From Streptomyces akebiae (GTDB taxonomy: Bacteria; Actinomycetota; Actinomycetes; Streptomycetales; Streptomycetaceae), in contig NZ_CP080647.1 in NCBI RefSeq assembly GCF_019599145.1, positions 3,782,001 to 3,846,000 on the forward strand: DNA of 64,000 nucleotides. Direction: 5' to 3'. The notes under the pieces were generated by a model. The model had not been told where the DNA came from, did not search any database, and worked only from the letters and a program-made list of their open reading frames with translations. Of this stretch, positions 54,601 to 61,700 are shown in pieces. The position numbers and the translations under genes are program-made. Numbering within the stretch: the first letter of the stretch is position 1; each line of letters begins with the position of its first letter.

Positions 54601-54941
54601 CAGCCGCCCACCAGCGGGACGAGCCTGAGGAAGGTGACCTCGGCACCGGCGGACAGCTCGATCTCCTCGTCCGGCTCCGTGACCTGCCGGTCGCCGACGA
54701 GGACGAGGAGACCGTTCCCGGCGAAGGCCCCGAGCGCGGCCTCGGCCCGTGCCTCCGGCGGTTCGGCGGGGGCCTGTGTGGAGCGTCCCGCCGTACGTCG
54801 AGCCGGGTCCTCGGCCGACGACAGGAAGACCCGCCGCCGGATCAGCTCCTCCACCGTCACCCGCTCCGCGGCGAGTTCGACCGCCCGGCCCTCGCCCCGC
54901 TCCCCACTCGCCGTCTCTTCGACGAACGTCACCGTTGCCAT
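54600..54941 (-). CDS. Ubiquitin-like (MoaD/ThiS-type) protein with C-terminal Gly-Gly
   Basis: 113 aa. Beta-grasp pattern: strand-turn-strand TVTFVEETASGERGEGRAVEL, helix VTVEELIRRRV, a variable insertion (~41-65), and VLVGDRQVTEPDEEIEL...EVTFLRLVPLVGG. The chain ends exactly in Gly-Gly, the feature used for adenylation and conjugation or sulfur transfer. No E1-like, MoaE, JAB peptidase or ThiG gene is adjacent; the only coupled partner is the DUF4132 fragment. It is unlikely to be the housekeeping MoaD. Start ATG 54941 has no clear Shine-Dalgarno. Confidence 0.75.
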   Translation of the reverse strand: MATVTFVEETASGERGEGRAVELAAERVTVEELIRRRVFLSSAEDPARRTAGRSTQAPAEPPEARAEAALGAFAGNGLLVLVGDRQVTEPDEEIELSAGAEVTFLRLVPLVGG

Positions 54942-55012
54942 GAGGGGGACAGTAAGGGGCGGCACCGACAGTGTCGGCCGTCGGCGCGGGGCCGCGCTCC
55001 CGGGCCGGCGGG

Positions 55013-55753
55013 TCAGTCCAGGTCCTGCGACATGGGCGTGTACTCCTCCCACCCCTCCGGGTCCTTCTTCACGGCGTCGAGCAGCCGGCCGAACGCCACC
55101 TCCTCGTAGAGGACGCCGGAGTACGCCTCACGGACGCGGTTCCCGTTGATGTCGGCGGTGGGCGTGCCGGAGGCCACCCGGTCGAAGGCCTTCTGGGACC
55201 TCGCCACGAAGTCGCGGTACTTCATGGTCCTGACGGCGGAGTCGAACGCCGGACCGCGCAGCCCCTTCACCTCGGCGGCGAGTTCGAGCAGATACGCGTC
55301 GGTGAAGCCGTCGACGATCTCCTCCGGCTGGTTGGCGTAGAGCACGGCGTGGTACTCGGCGAACTTGCCCTCTTCCAGCGCGGCCCGCAGCGCGTTCGCC
55401 GCCTTCTTCGAGCCATTGCCGCCCAGCCTGTCGTCCAGGAAGGAGGCGAGGGTGTACTCGGTCACCACCGTGCGCGCGAGCGTCCGCTCCACCGCGGCCG
55501 GACCGCCGGTCCGCTCGAACTCCTCGCAGACGGGGCAGCGCATGTCCTCGTAGAGGCGGAGGGTGACCGGCGCGTGCGGGTCCCCGACGCGGATCGTCGT
55601 GCCGTCGGCGTCCAGTTCCTCCGGCAGCTCCCGCAGGTCGCCGTAGGCGGGCTTCCGCTCCGTCCGGGCGGCCCGCTCACCGCATCCGCCGAGCAGCAGC
55701 CCCAGTGCGACGGCCACCACGGCCGTCATCCGTCTTCTCCGCGCACCCACCAT
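55013..55753 (-). CDS. DsbA-like thioredoxin-fold lipoprotein
   Basis: 246 aa. Signal with lipobox LGGC (Cys 24), mature part with a thioredoxin-4/DsbA fold: VTLRLYEDMRCPVCEEFERTGG (active-site CPVC, 73-76), TEYTLASFLDD, ALEEGKFAEYHAVLYANQPEE and GTPTADINGNRV with the cis-Pro region. Probably exchanges disulfides in exported proteins at the outer face of the membrane. ATG 55753 has GGAAGGGG 8 nt upstream. Confidence 0.88.
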   Translation of the reverse strand: MVGARRRRMTAVVAVALGLLLGGCGERAARTERKPAYGDLRELPEELDADGTTIRVGDPHAPVTLRLYEDMRCPVCEEFERTGGPAAVERTLARTVVTEYTLASFLDDRLGGNGSKKAANALRAALEEGKFAEYHAVLYANQPEEIVDGFTDAYLLELAAEVKGLRGPAFDSAVRTMKYRDFVARSQKAFDRVASGTPTADINGNRVREAYSGVLYEEVAFGRLLDAVKKDPEGWEEYTPMSQDLD

Positions 55754-56106
55754 CGACGCACGCCCCTTCCCACTCACCGAAGGGCCGGATCACAGCCTGC
55801 GCGGCTCCCCTCCCTCGACACCCGTCGCCCCTCGCCCCGAACCCCCCGGGGCCTGACATGTCCGCGTACTGTACGACACAGGGCGGTGACCTGGAACTTC
55901 CAGATACCGCAACGAGAGGTCCGGCTCCGCGATCCTCCTGCGGGACATCGACGGCACCGGCGACAGGGACCTCCTCGCCGCGAGCGTGAACGGCATGACG
56001 AGCCTTTCCCCCGTACCGCCGGCCTGGAGCGCGTCGCGCCCGACCCCTTGGCTGGATCGCAACCAACTCCCGTGACTGATGGGGCGGTTGATCACACACT
56101 GACCCC
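55754..56106. other. 353-bp gap with a possible FG-GAP-type coding remnant
   Basis: In the + direction around 55920-56030 one frame reads SAILLRDIDGTGDRDLLAAS, like a Ca-binding FG-GAP or dockerin loop, but it has no start and is open only briefly before losing resemblance. It could be debris of a secreted gene or chance. Otherwise it carries the promoters of the divergent DsbA-like and jelly-roll genes. Confidence 0.3.
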
Positions 56107-56922
56107 ATGACCTACCTGAGGAAAGCCGTGGCCGGCCTGTCGGCCGCGGCCGCGATCCTGATCGCGACACCCCCCACAGCCTCGGCGACGCCCGCCCCGC
56201 ACGACACGTCCGGCCGCGCATACGGCGGCGCATACGGCGGCACACTCGTCCGGGAGAACTTCGACCGCCTCCCCCTCGGCCCGGTGACGCGTGGCCGGGA
56301 TTGGACCACGGACACTTCCGACGGCACTATGACCGTCGCACCCAGCGCCGACGGCCACGGCCGTGAACTCCACCTCCGCACCGAGGGCAACGGCCGCGCC
56401 TTCATGGTCCTGTCCGACCTCGCCCCGCGCGGCAACAGCTTCTGGGCTCGGATGCGGCTGCGCGTGACCGAGTTCCCCACGGCCCCCGACTGGGCCCACT
56501 GGACCCTGGCCGAAGCCTCGGGCCCCGACTCCCCCACCCTGGTTCGCCCCCTCGGCGGCCAGTACGCCCCCACCGACAAGGGCAACTTCTGGGGCGTCGG
56601 CTCGGACCTGGGTCCGACGGGCGACTGGACGAACTGGAAGACGTCGGCCCCGGCGGTCGCGGGGAAGTGGAATTGCGTGGAATTCCACCTGGACGCCACG
56701 GACAACCGCGTCACGGTCTACGTCGACGGCACCGAACAGTCCGACCTGACCGTCTCCACGAAGAACCACGGAGGCACGGCGGACGACTTCGTCTTCCCCA
56801 CCTTCGACAAGCTGAAGCTGGGCTGGCAGCTGTACCAGGCGAACCCGACTCCGGCAGCGTTCGAGATGCGGATGGACGACATCGCGGTGAGCAGTCGGCG
56901 GGTAGGCGGCTGCGAGGCCTAA
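56107..56922 (+). CDS. Secreted jelly-roll protein (concanavalin/Cip1-like)
   Basis: 271 aa. Sec signal peptide with cleavage near ASA-TP (~27); the mature part is a beta-jelly-roll with Trp/Asp/Gly-rich strands: LVRENFDRLPLGPVT, GNSFWARMRLRV, APDWAHWTLAEASG, GKWNCVEFHLDATDNRVTVYVDG and KLKLGWQLYQ. Paired Cys (~198, ~269) may form a disulfide. The pattern resembles Cip1/polysaccharide-lyase-like carbohydrate-binding folds seen in secreted Streptomyces proteins; no catalytic residues can be assigned. Followed directly by a strong terminator. Confidence 0.75.
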   Translation: MTYLRKAVAGLSAAAAILIATPPTASATPAPHDTSGRAYGGAYGGTLVRENFDRLPLGPVTRGRDWTTDTSDGTMTVAPSADGHGRELHLRTEGNGRAFMVLSDLAPRGNSFWARMRLRVTEFPTAPDWAHWTLAEASGPDSPTLVRPLGGQYAPTDKGNFWGVGSDLGPTGDWTNWKTSAPAVAGKWNCVEFHLDATDNRVTVYVDGTEQSDLTVSTKNHGGTADDFVFPTFDKLKLGWQLYQANPTPAAFEMRMDDIAVSSRRVGGCEA

Positions 56923-56923
56923 T

Positions 56924-56959
56924 AGATAGCTCCATCCTCCGCGGAGGATGGAGCTATCT
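56924..56959. terminator. 36-bp perfect palindrome terminator
   Basis: AGATAGCTCCATCCTCCG followed immediately by its exact reverse complement, starting just after the stop of the jelly-roll gene. The lower GC content than its surroundings and perfect symmetry make it stand out. Confidence 0.8.
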
Positions 56960-57071
56960 CTCAACCCTTCCCAGCATAGTTGGAGCTGCGGATGGGTGTT
57001 CGCCCCGGGGCGAACAGGACGGAAGATTCTGCGCATGAATACCGAAGGAAATGGCCGAGTTTAGCATCAAT

Positions 57072-57503
57072 TCACTCCGGAAGAACACCTCCCGCAGTCA
57101 ACCACTCATGCTTATCAAGAAATACCGTGACACCGTCGGGACGGGGAGAACCCTGCACATAGACCTTGATCTTCCACTCTCCGGATCGAGGCAGACGAAG
57201 AGTTTCCTCATCTGGATCGACTACACCCGTGACACACATCCAGGACGACCGGAAGGTCATTGATCCGTCGAAAATGAGGCGCGAATCCGGGCGGTTCACG
57301 CATTCCCCGACATGGATCTCGACCCGCACCTCGCCCTGCATGTCAGTCCGAGTGGCTACGAATATATTTCCAGGAAGAGAAACAATCTCCTCCTCACCCG
57401 ACTCCACCTCCGGCTGATCTTCCGTCTCGAAGTCACGTATGGAAATAAGCCCAAACTGACTAAGGAAAACATCGGAGTAAACTATGCGACTTCCCTCTTC
57501 CAT
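57072..57503 (-). CDS. Probable immunity protein of the RHS toxin locus
   Basis: 143 aa acidic protein, 12 bp after the RHS stop on the same strand with RBS AGGGGT 6 nt before ATG. Sequence: SDVFLSQFGLISIRDFETED, EEEIVSLPGNIFVATRTDMQGEVRVEIHV, predicted mostly beta-strand, no signal peptide. No family recognised. It uses codons rare in Streptomyces (CTT, AAG/GAT-rich, ATA) and lies in the low-GC island with the toxin tip. Position directly after a toxin C-terminus is the classical place for the cognate immunity gene; this is inference. Confidence 0.6.
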   Translation of the reverse strand: MEEGSRIVYSDVFLSQFGLISIRDFETEDQPEVESGEEEIVSLPGNIFVATRTDMQGEVRVEIHVGECVNRPDSRLIFDGSMTFRSSWMCVTGVVDPDEETLRLPRSGEWKIKVYVQGSPRPDGVTVFLDKHEWLTAGGVLPE

Positions 57504-57515
57504 TTACACCCCTAA

Positions 57516-58790
57516 TCAACCCGCAACATAGGTCCCGTCCTCCCGCCGTCGGACGTTTATGACGGCAACAAGGAACTCATCGTTTCGCTGCATCTTATTT
57601 GATCTATAGAAGGCAGACAAATCCGAGCCCTGCTTCATCTGCTCCGACAGGGGAACGCCCCTCGTCTGAGCACCCAGCCCCCCCTCGCGAGTGGAAGCGA
57701 AGGGATACTCGTCACAACTCCCCGAACCGGTCCAAGCGCTCATGCACCCAGCCAACTCCCTATTATCCCGATTCTCGCCCTTATTCTTTGCGTAATGCAG
57801 CAGGAGTGGATGCCCCTTATCGATCGCCGAGCGATCATTTATCGCTATCTCTGGCGTCCGCTTGCCATCCACCACAAAAACCGGCAAATTTCTACACTGC
57901 GTCTCCCGAAGACCTGTCGATGTCATACAATTATCAACTACCGTGTCCCACTCTGCATCCGACAGGGCCTCAGGCTTCTTGAACAGCTTACGCCACCCTA
58001 TCTTGTAATCATCATTTTGTAGGATGCGCGACAGGATGGCGGGTATCGACTTCCTGACAGCCTTTGCAGCTGCGGCACCAGGAGGGACGACAGCAAGCGG
58101 CGTCACCCCTTTACGCTGCACAGGCTTCTTTATGCTCGTATTTGCGGGATGAACTCCGTCCGGCTTGGTCTTTCCATCAAGATTTCCGTTAGGAGTATCC
58201 CAATTGCAACTGTCACAGTAGAGGCCAGTCGGGTCGGAATGCACAACAGGACTGTTGTAGCTGTACGCATATCCATTCATTTGGAGCGGTTGAGCCAGAT
58301 CAATGACCGGGTCCGCTGAGATGAAGCGACCCGTGTTCTGGTCGTATTCGCGGGCGCCGATGTGGGTCAGGCCCGTGGCCGTGTCGTCGATACCGACGCC
58401 GATGTAGCCGCGCTTGTTGGGCCAGGACGCCGGCTTCGGGCCACGGAGTTCGCCGTACGGCTTGGCCGCTCGGCGGGTGACCGCCTGGCCGCTCGCCAGA
58501 GCCACCGCCGTGTTCGCCGTGCCTAGGTGATCCGCGAGGAGGGCCGAGAGCTGGTGCCCTGTCGTCGCGCCGCTGGTCGCGGTGCGGGTCACGACCGGGG
58601 CGCCGGGCTGAGCGTAGGAGCGCGACGCGCGGGTCACCGCGCCGGCGCTGCTCGTCGTCACCTCCGTCTCGCCCAGGTACAGAGTCGAACCGGAGGGGGA
58701 GTTCTCCAGGAGGCGGTTGCCGCCGGCGTCGTACACGTACGTCGTCTTCTTGCCGCCGACCGTGATCGTGTCGAGCTTGTTCTCCGAGGT
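57516..58790 (-). pseudogene. RHS C-terminal fragment with NucA/NucB-type DNase toxin tip
   Basis: Continuation of the RHS gene after an in-frame TGA (58791-58793); the same frame stays open from 58790 to the stop at 57516. An internal GTG (58736) could start a 406-aa product but has no good ribosome-binding site. It holds the last RHS core (YIGVGIDDTATGLTHIGAREY, TGRFISADPVIDLAQP, NSPVVHSDPTGLY) and then a different C-terminal region ending in SCDEYPFASTREGG, the signature of NucA/NucB deoxyribonucleases. GC content and codon use fall sharply from ~58310 on (AGA, ATA, AAT, AGG codons), so the tip was swapped in. Expression as a working toxin depends on the TGA. Confidence 0.8.
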
Positions 58791-61700
58791 TCAATCCAGG
58801 TCTTGCGGCCCAGCGGCCAGGTCACGGACCGTCGTGTTGCCCACCGCGTCATACGTGTACGTGCTCCCATGCCCCGCCGGGCTGGAGCCGATCGACGTCA
58901 TCGTGTGCGGCTGCTTGGGGTTGTAGCCGTACGTGAACGTGACGTTCTTGGTCGCGTCCGTCGGGTCGGCCTCCGTCAGGGTCGCCCGGTTGCCCAGCCA
59001 GTCGAAGGTGAAGGACTGGTGGTAGGCGGTGGCGCCGGTGCTGACCGTGTTCGCCGCCGGGGCCGTGGCCGCCAGCGTCGACTTCAGCGAGGTGTCCGGG
59101 GCGGATGCGTCGGTCGCCGCGTCCGGGGCGTCGGCCACCGGACCCGACGAGGCCGCGTAATCCGTCCGCGGGCCCCACGTCGTCCCGTCCGCCGACTTGC
59201 AGCCCGTGCCGTTGCCGGTGGGCGCGATGTTCGACGTCCAGGCGTTGACCAGCTCGCCCATCACGTCGTACGTGAAGCACTGGGTGTCCCAGGTGTCGCC
59301 CGAAGCGTCCGACAGCTGGCGGGCGTTCGACGTGATGATGCCGGACTTGTCGTACGCGTAGTGGCTGTTGGAGATGCGGTGCGGGCCCGCCGTCTCACGG
59401 TCCGCGACCGTGCGCTGGAGCCGTCCGGTGTAGGGGTCGACGAAGTTGGTCGTCCAGACGCGGTTCGGCTGGGAGCCGGACACCGTGCGAAGGGGTTCGC
59501 CGTACGGGGAGTAGGTGACGTCGGACGTGTACCAGGCGAGACCCGAGGTCGACTCGGTCAGGCCGTCGCTGTTGTAGCGGGTGACGACCTTCTCCTGGGC
59601 CAGCCCGCCCACGGACGGCAGCGTGACCGTCTGCGGCTTTCCGGTGGGCGTGTACGTGTACTTGTACGCGTACGTCCCGGAGACACCCGTCGTCATGGTG
59701 TTGGCCGGGATCACCGTCTCGGTACCCGTCGGGCGGTACTCGGTGTCGTAACCGGTGACACGGCTGATGTAGTCGCCGTTCACGGTGTGCCGGGTCGAGG
59801 CGACCGGCTGGCCGAGCGCTCCCGACAGGGAGTCATACGTGAACGACTTGACCGGCGTGCCGGTCTCGGAGTTCTCGCGGACGAACTTGATCCGGCCCAG
59901 TTCGTCGTACTCCGTGTATGCCGTCCGCTTTTTCGCGTCCGTGACCTTGTACGGCCGGTCGGCCTCGTCGTACCAGGTCTCCGTCTTGCCCACGTCCGGG
60001 TCGGTCGTGGAGACGACGCGCCCGCGGGCGTCGTACGTGTACGTCCACTCGTTGCCGGCCGGATCCTTGACACTGGTGCGCTGACCACGGGCGTCGTACC
60101 CGTAGGTCGTCGTACGTCCGGCGGTCGTGGTGTCGTCCTTGTAGCGGACGATCGAGCTGACCCGGCCGAGGGCGTCCGTGTGCGTCCGGGTCCGCGGGGA
60201 GGTCGAACCGGCCGGGTCGACGTAGGTGCTGGTGTCGCCGTATTCCGTCTTCGTCGTGTGCACCACGTTCTCGTCGTGGTACTTCGACTCGTTCACCGGC
60301 CGTTCGAGGCCGTCGTACAGGAACTTGACCCGGCTCGGGACGAGCGACTTCGACTTGGGGGCGAAGAGTTCGGCGGTCGGTTCGTCCTTCGCGAGGTAGG
60401 CGCTGGTCTGCTCGTCGACCAGGCCGTGATCGTCGTAGGTGGTGTCCGTGACGACGCGGCCGGGGCCGTGCGCCTCCGACTGGGTCTGGACCTGGCGCAT
60501 CAGGCCGTCGAAGATCGTCACCTGACGGCTGTAAGTGCCGTCGTCCTTCAGTGTCCTGGTCGTGACGGCGGCGGGTCGGGACTCGTCCGAGGTGGCGATC
60601 GCCGGTTGGTACTCGATCTCGACGTTCGGTGACTTGCCGCCCGAGGAGCGGGACGGGGACCAGCCCTTCACGAATCTGCCGAGTGCGTCGTACTCGTTCC
60701 GGGTGACCCGGCGGTTGGGGTCGGTGACCGTCAGCGCGAGGCTGCGGCCCGGGTCGAAGGTCGTGATGACGGAGTGGCCCTTGGCGTTGATCGCCGTCAC
60801 GGAGGTGACGGGGCCACCCGTGTCCCCGGGCGTGTACTGCATCTCCGTCGTGCCCGCGCCCGGCTTCGCGACGGTACGGACCCGGCCCAGCGGGTCGTAC
60901 GTCGTCCTCGTGACGACCGAGTACGAGGTCCCGGCGCCGTCCACACCGGCGGCGGCAGTGACCAGCCCCTTCGTCGGGGCGTCACCGTACGACTGGTTGT
61001 CGTAGGTGGTGCGGGTCGCGCTGATCAGCTTCGTGGCCGGGTCGGCGATGTCGTGGGCCGCGCAGGTGGTGCCGGTGGTGCGCTGTTGCTCGGGCAGGCC
61101 GATGAGCCAGGCCGAGGTGTTGTGCACGTACGACGTCTTCGTGCAGATCTCGTCGGAGAAGGCCTCGCCGGAGCCGTCCGGCTTGACCACCGCCGTCTCG
61201 ACCTGGACCGGGATGCCGTAGGTGTCGTCGACGGTCGTCAGGGTTCGGACGGCCTGCCAACTGTCGCCGACCGTCTGGATCTCGTCCGTGCGCTTCACAC
61301 CGCTGCGGTGGGCCAGGAGCGGATCCATGTCCGCGCCGTCCTCGGCCTCCCGGAACCGGGACGCGGTCTGCTTCGACCAGGGGAAGTTGAGGGTGCGCTT
61401 CTTCGGCGTCCCCTTGTCCGAGTTGAGGTAGGTGAGGCTCTCCGCCGTCATGCCCGCGTACTGCGGCTCGTCGTCGGAGACGAGCGTGTACTTGCCCGTG
61501 GAGTCCTTGACCTCGCCGCCGACGCCCTGGAAGTAGCGTGTCTCGGAGTACGACTGTGCCTGAGGTGTCACTCCTGCGGAGGAGGTGGTCTCGCTGCCCT
61601 TGGTGACCGCCACCTGGCGGTAGCCGCGCCAGACGTTGTGCGTGCGCAGGGACGGGCGGGTGAACTCGTCGTCGGACTTCGCCCAAGCGGGGTCCTTGTA

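Noticed and set aside
58736..58793. Frameshift as the cause of the RHS split
   Set aside because: Codon positions on both sides are in the same frame (58793 minus 58736 is a multiple of 3), so it is a nonsense codon, not an indel.
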